DNA of 64,000 bases from an uncultured Bacteroides sp. (GCA_958477465.1 CAUEFX010000011.1:1-64000); one strand, 5' to 3'; positions 8,239 to 17,716 are shown, counted from the first letter of the stretch. Numbers and translations: made by a program. Notes: generated from the sequence alone by a model not told the origin.

Positions 8239-10077
8239 TCACTCTCCAAGATAATAAGAAGGTACCGGTGATTGCGGATACCCCATACTCCGATGTGCAA
8301 TATAACTCCGGTAAAGTGCATCTTGCATCAATGTTACACGGCGGTCTTTTGCCGGAATGCAAGTGTGATAAATGCGCAACTCTCCGGGGAGTGCAGTTAT
8401 CAACTCCTCCCGCCAATCCCCCTCCATATCGGCTATCATCAGGATGTCCCCTTCGATTCCTTCGGTCAGCGTCTCTCCACCCCATTTCCAGATACTTAGC
8501 TTCTTACCGTTCGAGGAAGAGCCGGCTCCCCAACGGTTATCATCCCCCCGAAATGTTTCACGGAGCAGATCGGCATCCCACCAAATCCAATTCCGGCATC
8601 CCGGCACTTCCGCATTTGTTGTATTCAATTTCTTTCCATCCGAAGTTAACAGGTATTTATCCGTACTTCCGCCTTTGCGGTCTTCACTGGCAAAACATTC
8701 CATGCCGGGATGCTCCGGATCAAAATCCGCCACCATGCCATCCCCCACATGACAGGTAGTATGTCCGATACCCCATATCAGTTGCCCGGTACGGGCATTC
8801 ACCACAGACACTCCACGGCCGTCTTCCTTCTTGGGCTCGCTAACCATGAAAACCTGCAAATCTTCCTCATCAGGACGCAGCTTACACAGATAAGCCTTGT
8901 CACTATGCCCCAGTCCGGACGACCATAACAAAGTCCCGTTATCATCGAGCATACAAGATCCCAACAAGATCTCATCCCGACCATCACCGTCTACATCACC
9001 GGTCACCATGCTATGTGCACCCATACTACGCACTACAGGATTCTCTTCATCACCATCCCAACGCCACATCCGTTGCAGCTTTCCCTCTTTCAACTGCCAG
9101 GTATCCACCACCATCAGTTTATAAGTGCCACGAGCAGCAAGAATGCAAGGTGTTTTCCCGTCCAGATAAGCCATTCCCATCTGATTCCTATTCTGGCGAA
9201 TAAGGTTTCCGTACCGGTCATTCCGTTCCGGCCAGTCCACCCGGTCTATCTCTTTCCCCGTCATCCCGTCTAATACGGACAAGTATTCACTTCCGCCGCA
9301 AACGCGGCCTTTTTCATTCTTCACATAATCATCACCGGCTGTTTTCACCGCAACCTCTGCCTTGCCGTCTCCGTTGAAATCATAGACAATAAAAGGTGAA
9401 TACCAGATACCCGGCTCGATGCCCGGTCCCATATCATACGTCCAGAGCCATGTACCATCACTCAAATAAGCGGAAATCTGATAGGTCTTACAGGATGTAT
9501 CTCCCGGCATGCCCGGATCTACATTGGTTTCGGGAGTACGGATGATATAATCGTAGATGCCATCTCCATTCAAGTCGGCCAGAGCCATCTTACCTGCTTT
9601 GGCATTATCTTTCAGACGGATGGATGTATAACTCTTACTCTTTCCGGCTTCTACTTCTATTCTTTCGGATGCGACGGTTTTCTGCTGCCCTTTCAACACA
9701 GGCACCACCCAATAGGAGGCTACTCCCTCTGCAGGTGTACTGTCTACAAAGTCACAAGTTTGCCGTATGGGCCTGTCCGTCAAACGATGGGTTTTGCCAT
9801 TTGCTTCACGATATACATGAAAAGCAGTAGCCGGTGCATCCGTATCCAGCAACCGCCAGCTCAGGTAAACACCCTTCCCGTCTTGAGAGGGCGTTGCATA
9901 TAAACCACGGCTCAGCCGTTCCGTAATCCGCTCTGTGGCAAATCCTTCCACCAATGGCTTGGATTCATGTCGGGGATCCAGTATCTCGTACATATATCGT
10001 CTTTCGCGGGGATCTTGCGCAAAAAGAGTAGCCACTGCAAAAGAAATGCAGAGTACAAAAGCAATTCGTCTGTTCAT
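8239..10077 (-). CDS. PL11 rhamnogalacturonan lyase
   Basis: 612 aa with an N-terminal signal peptide (ending ATLFAQ). It resembles the YesW/YesX family. These calcium-dependent lyases cleave the Rha-GalA bond of the RG-I backbone by beta-elimination, giving products with a terminal unsaturated galacturonate. The sequence carries several calcium-binding D-x-(N/D)-G-D-G loops (DLNGDG, DFNGDG, DVDGDG), as expected for the beta-propeller. A fibronectin-like N-terminal module (LSRGLYATPSQDGKGVYLSW) precedes it. It starts 9 nt after the GH106 stop. Its products are the natural substrates of the two GH105 modules in the same operon. Confidence 0.92.
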   Translation of the reverse strand: MNRRIAFVLCISFAVATLFAQDPRERRYMYEILDPRHESKPLVEGFATERITERLSRGLYATPSQDGKGVYLSWRLLDTDAPATAFHVYREANGKTHRLTDRPIRQTCDFVDSTPAEGVASYWVVPVLKGQQKTVASERIEVEAGKSKSYTSIRLKDNAKAGKMALADLNGDGIYDYIIRTPETNVDPGMPGDTSCKTYQISAYLSDGTWLWTYDMGPGIEPGIWYSPFIVYDFNGDGKAEVAVKTAGDDYVKNEKGRVCGGSEYLSVLDGMTGKEIDRVDWPERNDRYGNLIRQNRNQMGMAYLDGKTPCILAARGTYKLMVVDTWQLKEGKLQRMWRWDGDEENPVVRSMGAHSMVTGDVDGDGRDEILLGSCMLDDNGTLLWSSGLGHSDKAYLCKLRPDEEDLQVFMVSEPKKEDGRGVSVVNARTGQLIWGIGHTTCHVGDGMVADFDPEHPGMECFASEDRKGGSTDKYLLTSDGKKLNTTNAEVPGCRNWIWWDADLLRETFRGDDNRWGAGSSSNGKKLSIWKWGGETLTEGIEGDILMIADMEGDWREELITALPGELRIYHTCIPAKDRRVTLMQDALYRSYIAHRSMGYPQSPVPSYYLGE

Positions 10078-10086
10078 GATAAATAA

Positions 10087-12831
10087 TTAAAAAAGTACTT
10101 CTTTCATCGGAATCAATTTCACCGGGCCTAACAACCCGCTCGGCACGGGCTGCCAATTCTCATATCCGGACTTTTTATAATGGAGGCTGACAATGTTGGC
10201 GTCCTTGAAAATGCGCCAAGGTATCTGTCGCCTATCCATATCGGCAATACGATTGGCCGGTAAATTGGTTACTTCCACTTCCAATGTATTTTCGCCCGGA
10301 TGCAGATACCTGCCAATCAGACAACGGAAAGGAATCGACCACAAGACAGTGACCTCTTTTCCATTGACACGGACACGGGCACTTTCACGCACATCTCCCA
10401 AGTCGAGCATCCATTCGGGAACCGCAGAATTGTCATGATGGAATTTAAGAGAATAGCAGGCTGTCCCCATCGTATTTTTCACTTCATTTGCCGACAACTC
10501 CGTCCACGAATCCAATTCCACAGAGTCAGGAGCGGCGGTCACAACCGGTATACTTTCCACAAAGCGGAATCCCCATCGATTCGGCATTTTTTCCCCTTCG
10601 GATGCCGGATGCCAGTAATCCCATGCAGAAGCCTGTATATCACTTCCGGCAAAAGTCTTCAGCAACAAAGACTCTCCCGAAGCCAACTGCAAATACACCT
10701 CCGTACACCCGTCGGCCTGACGAACCGCCGCCTTGCCACTCTCACCATTCACCGGATTGTAAATCATGGCAGACTTCGCCTGTACCCCCAAAGGAATCCA
10801 TCCTTCCGTATCCTCCGCCTTCAATGCAGAAATAAAATAATGGTTGCCTTCTTCATTGGTGCGCCGGATACAGCTTAATCCGTATTCCGTTTTCATCGCT
10901 TCCGGCAAAACCCCTGTCTCTGCCAAGGTACGCTCATAGTCCGTGCCGAATATAATCCGTCCTTTACGTACCTTATCTTTTTGTTCCATCAACTTCCGAA
11001 AAGCTGCACGACGTGCCTCCAACCGGGCATATCCGGGTACATCCTGCGGGAATTGCTCCAAAAGAACAACCGTTGCCCCTTCATCTGCCAGACTCCATAA
11101 TTTAGCAAGCACATCGTCCGGCATCAAACGGGCACCGGGAATAAGCAACGCGCGATAAGCCGTTCCTCCCGAAGTGACCAGCTTCCCATTGACACAAGTA
11201 AGGCTGCGTATAAAATTATCGGAAATATAATCCAGATCATACCCCGCATCATTGATCCGATGCACCGCATCGATAAAACGGGGAGCACGTTTCGCCATCT
11301 TATGAATGTCGAACATCAGCAGGTGTCCGTCCTGCTCCTGCCACATATCATAAACTGGCAGATAGATCAGAAAATCATTATCCGGCTTTCCCATCTGCAA
11401 AAAACTTTGGCAACGGGCTATGTAATCAAAAAATGCCGGTGCGTCACGCCAGATACTATTCGTAGGGCTCATATCGACGGCAGCATAGAATTTCCATCCC
11501 GGCCATGCAGTCTCAGCAGGCGAATAAGTGGTGCCATGAAAATACGTATGATTCACACCCGAAACAAACATCAGATCGATATCCGGTTTACACTGCGACA
11601 GTGAAGTCCGGAAATGCTCCGTCAGCCAAGTGAAGGTTTCGGAAGTCGTGTAAGGCTTGCCGGCTATATGAGCAGCCGAAGATGCATATTTCAACATAGA
11701 CAGATCCGAATCGTTGGGGCGTGTCAACGAATCTTTGCGCAATCCCCGGATACCAAAATCGGAAATCCCGAATCCTTCACACTCGGGGATATCTACCGTG
11801 GCATACAGGTCAATCAGATTACCGGGCGAGCCATGTGCCTGATTACGGGTTTGGGAACCATGTGAATGTGCCCATTCCGTCCACTGTCGGGTAAAATTCT
11901 CCAATAGCAATTCCGCCATCGTCTCCCGATAATCAGAGATGATGCGGGCAACCGTATCCGTCCGTCTCTCTGACAGGAATTCCGGAAGATGTTCTTCCAG
12001 TTTATAGCCGCGACGAATGGCGAACTCATCAAAAAGATTCTCCGTCCAATCCGCTTTATAGACCTCATAAGAATCATTGAAGAAATTATGCGGATAGGGC
12101 GTTTCCGATGACTCGAAAGCACGCTCGAAACGCTCCAGGTAATTCTTCACGGCACGGGCGGACAAATGGTCCATCACGTATCCCTCACCGCCGGGGGCCG
12201 CCCGTTTCACTTTCTGAAAAGTCTTCCCGCAAAAAACTGCAATCAGTTTCCAATTATCCTTCGGGGCCTTCCATTGCAGTCTGCCGTCTTTTGTCACCTT
12301 ATCCGTCACGTCAATGCACCGGCCTTTATCAGAATAAGCCATAAGCCGGTTCAACTTTGCATAAGGCTGTTGCCTGGAATCGGTAACTTCTATTTTTTCT
12401 TTTAATAGTTCCCCGCCTTTCAGTTCATATTCTGTGATGAGAAGTTTGCCGGCAGCATCTTCTATCCCGACTTCCGGACCTCCGAAAGGCCATCCGGTTC
12501 CGGTGTTCATGTCAATCTGCATCCCCAGGCGGGCGGCTTCACTCTCCGTATATTGCAACATCTCCATCCAAGGGAGCGAAAGAAACGGAATCTCATTTGC
12601 CTCATTCCCCTGTACCCCATAAATAGGGGTAACCTCCATCGTTCCCATCCCGGCTTTCGCATAGGCATCCAGATTACGGGTTATGTTTTCTTTATCTACG
12701 GCGCTTCCCATCCACCACCAGCGGGCGGCAGGTTTCGCCTCAGTCTGTATTTCCGGCCAGTCCACCGTCTGTGCATCGGTAAAAGTACATACCAACAGAG
12801 CCACCAACAATATCTTTCTTTTCTTATTCAT
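10087..12831 (-). CDS. GH106 alpha-L-rhamnosidase
   Basis: 914 aa from the MNKKRKILL start; an upstream ATG at 12858 would add nine charged residues ahead of the signal peptide. The signal peptide ends TFTDAQ. The N-terminal block AARWWWMGSAVDKENITRNL near residue 36, followed by AGMGTMEVTPIYGVQG, is diagnostic of GH106. The C-terminus has a galactose-binding-like beta-sandwich (RVRVNGKEV, LEVEVTNLPANRI). The family releases terminal alpha-L-rhamnose with inversion using calcium. In this operon it would expose rhamnose from RG oligosaccharides after GH105 has trimmed the unsaturated uronate, feeding RhaT. It lies 51 nt after the esterase-GH105 gene and 9 nt before PL11. Confidence 0.9.
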   Translation of the reverse strand: MNKKRKILLVALLVCTFTDAQTVDWPEIQTEAKPAARWWWMGSAVDKENITRNLDAYAKAGMGTMEVTPIYGVQGNEANEIPFLSLPWMEMLQYTESEAARLGMQIDMNTGTGWPFGGPEVGIEDAAGKLLITEYELKGGELLKEKIEVTDSRQQPYAKLNRLMAYSDKGRCIDVTDKVTKDGRLQWKAPKDNWKLIAVFCGKTFQKVKRAAPGGEGYVMDHLSARAVKNYLERFERAFESSETPYPHNFFNDSYEVYKADWTENLFDEFAIRRGYKLEEHLPEFLSERRTDTVARIISDYRETMAELLLENFTRQWTEWAHSHGSQTRNQAHGSPGNLIDLYATVDIPECEGFGISDFGIRGLRKDSLTRPNDSDLSMLKYASSAAHIAGKPYTTSETFTWLTEHFRTSLSQCKPDIDLMFVSGVNHTYFHGTTYSPAETAWPGWKFYAAVDMSPTNSIWRDAPAFFDYIARCQSFLQMGKPDNDFLIYLPVYDMWQEQDGHLLMFDIHKMAKRAPRFIDAVHRINDAGYDLDYISDNFIRSLTCVNGKLVTSGGTAYRALLIPGARLMPDDVLAKLWSLADEGATVVLLEQFPQDVPGYARLEARRAAFRKLMEQKDKVRKGRIIFGTDYERTLAETGVLPEAMKTEYGLSCIRRTNEEGNHYFISALKAEDTEGWIPLGVQAKSAMIYNPVNGESGKAAVRQADGCTEVYLQLASGESLLLKTFAGSDIQASAWDYWHPASEGEKMPNRWGFRFVESIPVVTAAPDSVELDSWTELSANEVKNTMGTACYSLKFHHDNSAVPEWMLDLGDVRESARVRVNGKEVTVLWSIPFRCLIGRYLHPGENTLEVEVTNLPANRIADMDRRQIPWRIFKDANIVSLHYKKSGYENWQPVPSGLLGPVKLIPMKEVLF

Positions 12832-12882
12832 CCTTTTTCTCTTCCTTCCTCCCCACAACTTGGTTTCTCTGTATGGGAAACG

Positions 12883-15411
12883 CTATTTGTTCAACTCGAT
12901 ACATCCCATTATAAAGGGTCCGGTAGCCTTTGCGTCATTATCACGCATTTTCTCTCCGATATAATATTCGAAACTGCCGTCACGATACGGATGTCCGCCC
13001 AAACCGCCTACTTGGCAACAACGGGTCAATGTCAGTGTTCCATCCGTATTTTCTACCAGCAGTTTATCTTTCAATCCTTTAAAGGCCTTCTCTGCAACAG
13101 CTTTGTATTTTATATCGATATATCCTTTATTCATCGCTTTGGCATAGGCATACATACATTGTGAAGTAACAGACGCTTCCGGAAAATTCCCTTCACGATT
13201 GGGCTGGTCAATCACCTGATACCACAAACCGGCCTTATCCTGATATTTGGGGAGAGTATCTGCCAGGCCCTGTATCCAGCTTATCATATCGGCACGTCCG
13301 GGATGTGCTTCCGGAATATAATCCAGCGCATCGACCAATGCCATAAACCACCAGCCGATACTACGCCCCCAGAAATTAGGAGAATGCCCGGTTTCCGGAT
13401 TGGCCCAGCGTTGACTTTTACTCTCGTCCCAAGCATGATGATATAAGCCTGTTCCGGCATCATAGGTATGCTTGTGGCAAAGTGCGAACTGCTTCACCGC
13501 CTCATCGATCCACTCCGGGTGATTGAACTCCACACCATACTGCGCCATGAAAGGAGAAGCCATATACAAGCCGTCCAGCCACATCTGGTGCTGGTAAATC
13601 AATTTGTGCCAATATCCTCCCTCCAACGTGCGCGGATGCCTTTTCAACTGCTTTATCAGTTCGTCCATCGCTTTTTTATATTTTTCGTTTCCCGTCTCGC
13701 GGTAAACATCGAAAAGCACTTTTCCCGAATTGATGAAATCCAGATTATAAGTAGACATATCATATAAATGAATTTCTCCTTTCTCATTGATCAATGAATC
13801 GGCCCAGGCCTCCACATAATCAAAATAACGCCGCTCGCCCGTTTGTCTCCACATCCGGAGCATGGCACAACAGCCCACTCCCTGTGCATAACCGAAAAAC
13901 AGACGTTTGCCATGATCCAGTTGATACGCTTTCGGAAAACGGCGCATCTCCGAATCAGCAAACCTGCGTGCATAAGTATCGGGATCAAAATGATCGGTAC
14001 GGAAAGGAACTGCCGGAAATCCTGCCTTATTATAAAGATTCACCCGGAAGAAATTTCCATAGCCATAACGTACGGCTACCGGCTGAGGAACTTCCGGTGC
14101 CGACAATTCCAGTTTACTGCCTTGAACAGTAGCCGTAGCCGGATAAAAACGGGCATCGGCTCCGGAGATAAAGAATCCTCTTACCGGGGTATTTTCCGGA
14201 GTCTGCAATCCGCCTTCCGCATAATCAAAAGTCAACGTTACTTTTCCGTCCTTGACTTTCATGCTCTTATAAAGCGGTCCCGAATAAGCAGTTTTTTTAC
14301 CATACTGTTTTGCTAAAGCCCAGGCAGCCAAACGTTCACCAGTCACCCGTTTGTTGCGCGGATGAATATCCGTAGAATCACCGGCATCTGTTATTACCAC
14401 CATGCCTGTATTTTTCAAACCGTTTTGCCAGGTTTTCAATTGTGCTTCACGAATACCAGCCGGTTGTTTGTAATGCGGTGCAATCTGTACGAAATAGAAG
14501 GGCATATCAGCCTGCCTCCATTCCTGCCTCCAACTGCTTATCAGATTAGTGAACACCTTCTGATATTTTTCATAACGGATTGAATTGGACTCTCCTTGAT
14601 ACCAGATATTTCCCTTAATGGTATATCCTTTGATCGGAGCAATCATACCGTTCCACAACGTGGCAGGTACTTTGCATTTGTCTTTCTCACGCTTCACGTT
14701 CTGCGGGGCAAACTCTTCCATGACATCGGTATACAAAGGATTGTCTTTCATTACCCCCATCTCTGTCCATGATTCGGCATGAGTACCTCCCCAAGTGGAC
14801 TGAATCAGTCCGACGGGTATCTGCAATTCTTTATAAAGTTTACGGCCGAACATAAAGCCGACTGCCGAAAACTCTTTCACATTTTCCGTAGTACAAGCCA
14901 GCCACCGGCCGATGCAGTCCTCTTTCTCTCCCTCAGGGGCCAGTTGATGTTCCACATGGAAAAGCCGGATGGAGGGATAATCGGCATCTTCCATCTCCTC
15001 CGCTTCATTCAGTATACCTGTTTTCCATTTTACATTCGGATCACGAGCCACCGGAAACTCCATATTCGACTGTCCGGTGCAAAGCCATACTTCACCTATT
15101 AATATATTATGTATTGTGATTGTGTTCTCTCCCTTTACGGTCAGCGTCTGATTATCCATCACACCGGGAGTCTTGATTTTCATCTCCCAATGTCCGTCAG
15201 CGGGTGTCTGCACCGTATAAATGTTTTTATTCCACGAGGTAGAAACTGTAACTTTCTCACCCGGACGCGCTTTTCCCCAGAAACGAACCAGAGAGTTTTG
15301 TTGCAATACCATATTGTCTGATAAGATAGCGGGAAGTGTAATCTTGCCTTGTACAGGCAATGTACCAATGCAGAAAAATAAAAATATAAAATACCAAAAC
15401 TGCTTTTTCAT
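12883..15411 (-). CDS. SGNH (sialate O-acetylesterase-like) esterase fused to GH105 hydrolase
   Basis: 842 aa from the ATG at 15411. A longer in-frame reading exists upstream, but this start is followed by a clean signal peptide (MKKQFWYFIFLFFCIGTLPV) and preceded by a -7 box at 15456-15463. Residues about 22-470 form an SGNH/SASA esterase with GQSNME (Ser115), STWGGTHAESW (near 205), IWYQGESN (near 269) and DSTDIHP (Asp348, His350). Residues about 480-842 form a GH105 (alpha/alpha)6 module with WLDGLYM (Asp613) and GRSIGWWFMALVDAL. It probably removes acetyl groups from RG-I galacturonate and then the unsaturated uronate itself. It is the first gene of the nine-gene run. Confidence 0.85.
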   Translation of the reverse strand: MKKQFWYFIFLFFCIGTLPVQGKITLPAILSDNMVLQQNSLVRFWGKARPGEKVTVSTSWNKNIYTVQTPADGHWEMKIKTPGVMDNQTLTVKGENTITIHNILIGEVWLCTGQSNMEFPVARDPNVKWKTGILNEAEEMEDADYPSIRLFHVEHQLAPEGEKEDCIGRWLACTTENVKEFSAVGFMFGRKLYKELQIPVGLIQSTWGGTHAESWTEMGVMKDNPLYTDVMEEFAPQNVKREKDKCKVPATLWNGMIAPIKGYTIKGNIWYQGESNSIRYEKYQKVFTNLISSWRQEWRQADMPFYFVQIAPHYKQPAGIREAQLKTWQNGLKNTGMVVITDAGDSTDIHPRNKRVTGERLAAWALAKQYGKKTAYSGPLYKSMKVKDGKVTLTFDYAEGGLQTPENTPVRGFFISGADARFYPATATVQGSKLELSAPEVPQPVAVRYGYGNFFRVNLYNKAGFPAVPFRTDHFDPDTYARRFADSEMRRFPKAYQLDHGKRLFFGYAQGVGCCAMLRMWRQTGERRYFDYVEAWADSLINEKGEIHLYDMSTYNLDFINSGKVLFDVYRETGNEKYKKAMDELIKQLKRHPRTLEGGYWHKLIYQHQMWLDGLYMASPFMAQYGVEFNHPEWIDEAVKQFALCHKHTYDAGTGLYHHAWDESKSQRWANPETGHSPNFWGRSIGWWFMALVDALDYIPEAHPGRADMISWIQGLADTLPKYQDKAGLWYQVIDQPNREGNFPEASVTSQCMYAYAKAMNKGYIDIKYKAVAEKAFKGLKDKLLVENTDGTLTLTRCCQVGGLGGHPYRDGSFEYYIGEKMRDNDAKATGPFIMGCIELNK

Positions 15412-15455
15412 GTGTTTTTGATAGTTTAAAAGATTAAATGGAATTATTGATGATG

Positions 15456-15463
15456 CAAAAATA
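15456..15463 (-). promoter_or_regulatory. Main promoter of the rhamnogalacturonan/rhamnose operon
   Basis: The minus strand reads TATTTTTG here, matching TAnnTTTG, 44 nt before the first operon start (15411). A clear -33 TTTG is not seen, which is common for activator-dependent promoters. The activator (an AraC-type RhaR is usual in Bacteroides) is not encoded nearby. Confidence 0.5.
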
Positions 15464-15721
15464 GGCAGAATAGACCGAAGTATCGGTTTGCTTTTTGATT
15501 GTAATCTTATTCTTTTTGTTGTTTCATATCCAAAAATTGAGTTCTGAAGATTTTGAATCAACGCAAATATAACAACTAATGAATCAAAGGATACATCCCA
15601 ATGATTCTCCATTTGTTTCCCAATCGGTAAAAATTGATGGAATATTTGAAAGAAGTGAAAATTATAGTACTCACACAGACACATTTCACACAAACTTCTG
15701 CATTACTTCAAATAGAAAGCC

Positions 15722-15729
15722 TATCTTTG
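15722..15729 (+). promoter_or_regulatory. Promoter of the Rpn-type gene
   Basis: TATCTTTG, a perfect TAnnTTTG box, lies 18 nt before the ATG at 15748. TTCTG at 15696-15700 could be a weak -33 element 21 nt upstream. It is divergent from the RG/rhamnose operon promoter. Confidence 0.55.
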
Positions 15730-15747
15730 TGATATACATATAAAACG

Positions 15748-16662
15748 ATGATTATGGAAACAATGGACCGCTATATCCGATTTGACTGGGCTATTAAACG
15801 ACTGTTACGCCAAAAGGCCAACTTCGGGGTACTCGAAGGACTACTGACGGTATTGCTGAATGAGGAGGTGAAGATAGTGGAAATCCTCGAGAGCGAAAGC
15901 AATCAGCTGACTGCCGATGACAAATTCAACCGGGTAGATATCAAGGCAAAGAACAGTAAAGGAGAAATTATCATCGTAGAAATACAAAACACCCGTGAGC
16001 TGTATTATCTCGAACGCATTCTTTACGGAGTGGCGAAGGCAATTACCGAGCATATCTCACTCGGAGAACGCTATTACGAAGTAAAGAAAATATATTCTGT
16101 CAGCATCCTCTATTTCGATATCGGCAGAGGAGAAGACTACCTGTATCATGGGCAAAACGTATTTATGGGGGTACATACCGGTGATCAGTTGCAGGTTACC
16201 ACCAAAGAGAAGAATGCCATAGTGTCCAAGTTGCCGGCCGAGATATTTCCCGAGTATTTTCTGATTCGCGTAAACGAATTCGACAAAGCTGCCATCACCC
16301 CGCTCGAAGAATGGATAGAATATCTGAAAACCGGGCGAATACGGTCAGATACCGTAGCACCGGGACTTGCAGAGGCCAGACAGAAACTCATTTATTATAA
16401 TATGACTGCGGAAGAACGTCGTGCGTATGATGAACATCTGAATGCCATCATGATTCAAAATGATGTACTGGACGGAGCTAAACTGGAAGGATTACAGGAA
16501 GGGCGTGCAGAGGGATTACAGGAAGGACGTGCGGAAGGATTACAGGAAGGACAAAAAAGGGGCCAAATCGAAGTAGCCCGCAATTTTAAGAAAATGGGGC
16601 TTTCCACTGAAATGATTGTTCAGGGAACCGGCTTATCCGTAGAGGATATAGAGAAACTGTAA
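15748..16662 (+). CDS. Rpn family PD-(D/E)XK nuclease / putative transposase
   Basis: 304 aa (303-302 if a start at 15754 is used). It begins with the family signature DRYIRFDWAIKRLLRQKANF. The nuclease core is visible as NRVDIKAK (Asp near 73) and the E-x-Q of IIIVEIQNT near residue 83. These proteins, annotated as Rpn or TIGR01784, are recombination-promoting nucleases without classic transposon ends. The C-terminus carries three copies of an 8-residue unit (GLQEGRAE), encoded by a 24-bp tandem repeat, and ends in a short helical region. Such repeats often vary in copy number between strains. It stands alone between two unrelated blocks. Its role in the cell is not established. Confidence 0.8.
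   Translation: MIMETMDRYIRFDWAIKRLLRQKANFGVLEGLLTVLLNEEVKIVEILESESNQLTADDKFNRVDIKAKNSKGEIIIVEIQNTRELYYLERILYGVAKAITEHISLGERYYEVKKIYSVSILYFDIGRGEDYLYHGQNVFMGVHTGDQLQVTTKEKNAIVSKLPAEIFPEYFLIRVNEFDKAAITPLEEWIEYLKTGRIRSDTVAPGLAEARQKLIYYNMTAEERRAYDEHLNAIMIQNDVLDGAKLEGLQEGRAEGLQEGRAEGLQEGQKRGQIEVARNFKKMGLSTEMIVQGTGLSVEDIEKL
16489..16560 (+). repeat. Three 24-bp tandem repeats inside the Rpn-type gene
   Basis: Units start at 16489, 16513 and 16537, each with GGATTACAGGAAGG. They encode GLQEGRAE, GLQEGRAE and GLQEGQKR. Because the unit is a multiple of three, slippage would change length without breaking the frame. Confidence 0.85.
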
Positions 16663-16686
16663 GATCTGTGTGAACCGCTCTACCAT

Positions 16687-16874
16687 AAATGAGGGTGTGT
16701 CAAAACTAAATTTTAGGAAAAGAAAACTTTCAATCTAAAAACTGACGCTCTATTCAACCATAAAAAGAGCCATATCATTACTCAAAAATAGAGTTGATAT
16801 GGCTCTTTTATATCTATTGATTACAATCTGTAACTTTTCAGAGTGGACATTTTAGTTTTGACACACCCTCATTT
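16687..16874. repeat. Nested inverted-repeat element (188 bp)
   Basis: The ends are a perfect 24-bp inverted repeat (16687-16710 and 16851-16874) starting AAATGAGGGTGTGTCA. Inside is a second perfect 15-bp stem (16763-16777 with 16795-16809) containing AGAGCCATATCA. There is no coding capacity. The same outer sequence GAGGGTGTGTCA is found at 45342-45439. It sits just after the Rpn gene and may end its transcript. It could equally be a MITE-like mobile repeat. Apart from this element and the argR promoter region, the 16663-17189 gap holds no gene I can support. Confidence 0.75.
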
Positions 16875-17081
16875 TATTTCTTGCTGTTAAAAGGCTTCCA
16901 TAATTTTTATATACAGAAGTCCATTACCAATATACGTGAAACCCACTGCCAATTTTTTTTTCTTCATTCTATCGTTGTTATATTGTTAACAGCTTTCACC
17001 AACAAGCAATTTTCTCATACTCTCTCTGTTCATGCTATTATGGTAACTCCTTTCATCATCTCCCTCACCAAAACCTTTTCT

Positions 17082-17163
17082 GAATAAATTCTATGTTTAT
17101 GTATAAAAATAGTGAAAAAGTTGGGTTTTATGCATGATTTCTCCGGTTTATTGCATATTTTTG
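17082..17163 (+). promoter_or_regulatory. argR promoter and possible arginine operators
   Basis: TATTTTTG at 17156-17163 matches the -7 consensus 27 nt before argR. Upstream is a palindrome GAATAAATTC (17082-17091) resembling half of an ARG box. TGCAT/ATGCA repeats lie around the -7 box. Autoregulation by ArgR is usual for such genes; the exact operator is inferred. Confidence 0.45.
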
Positions 17164-17189
17164 CATCATTCTTAGAATAATTATGCAAG

Positions 17190-17663
17190 ATGAAGAAGAA
17201 AACAAACCGATTAGATGCTATCAAAATGATTATCTCAAGTAAAGAGGTAGGTTCACAGGAGGAGTTGTTACAGGCTCTTGCAGCCGAAGGTTTTGAACTG
17301 ACGCAGGCCACTCTTTCACGTGATTTGAAGCAATTGAAAGTAGCTAAAGCAGCCAGCATGAACGGTAATTATGTATATGTATTACCTAATGACATCATGT
17401 ATAAACGTGTTGGAGATCAAAGCGCCACTGATATGTTAATGAACAATGGCTTCGTCTCCCTGCAGTTCTCCGGCAACATAGCTGTAATAAAGACACGCCC
17501 CGGATACGCCAGCAGTATGGCTTATGATATCGACAACCGTGAATACGGTGATATACTGGGGACGATTGCCGGTGACGATACCATTATGTTGGTGTTGCGT
17601 GAAGGAGCCGAGCCTCAAACGGTACGAAACTTCCTGTCGCTTATTATCCCGAATGTACAATAA
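17190..17663 (+). CDS. argR: Arginine repressor ArgR
   Basis: 157 aa, the standard length. The N-terminal winged helix (residues 1-70) includes RLDAIKMIISSKEVGSQEEL and the recognition stretch TQATLSRDLKQLKVAKA. The C-terminal half is the hexamerisation and arginine-binding domain, with GDILGTIAGDDTIMLV near residue 127. With arginine bound it should repress the arginine biosynthesis genes that follow. It lies 53 nt before the GNAT gene, in line with argG, argC and argD, so it probably controls its own transcript. Confidence 0.95.
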   Translation: MKKKTNRLDAIKMIISSKEVGSQEELLQALAAEGFELTQATLSRDLKQLKVAKAASMNGNYVYVLPNDIMYKRVGDQSATDMLMNNGFVSLQFSGNIAVIKTRPGYASSMAYDIDNREYGDILGTIAGDDTIMLVLREGAEPQTVRNFLSLIIPNVQ

Positions 17664-17716
17664 ACAGATAACTATATACCCGATACTTATTTATATACTC
17701 GACACTTATTAAAGAA

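Noticed and set aside
16489..16560. CRISPR-like array
   Set aside because: The 24-bp units are adjacent without spacers and code for a protein repeat. There are no cas genes.
16687..16874. Insertion sequence with a transposase
   Set aside because: The inverted repeats are real, but the 188 bp between the outer ends carry no coding frame and no clear target duplication is visible.
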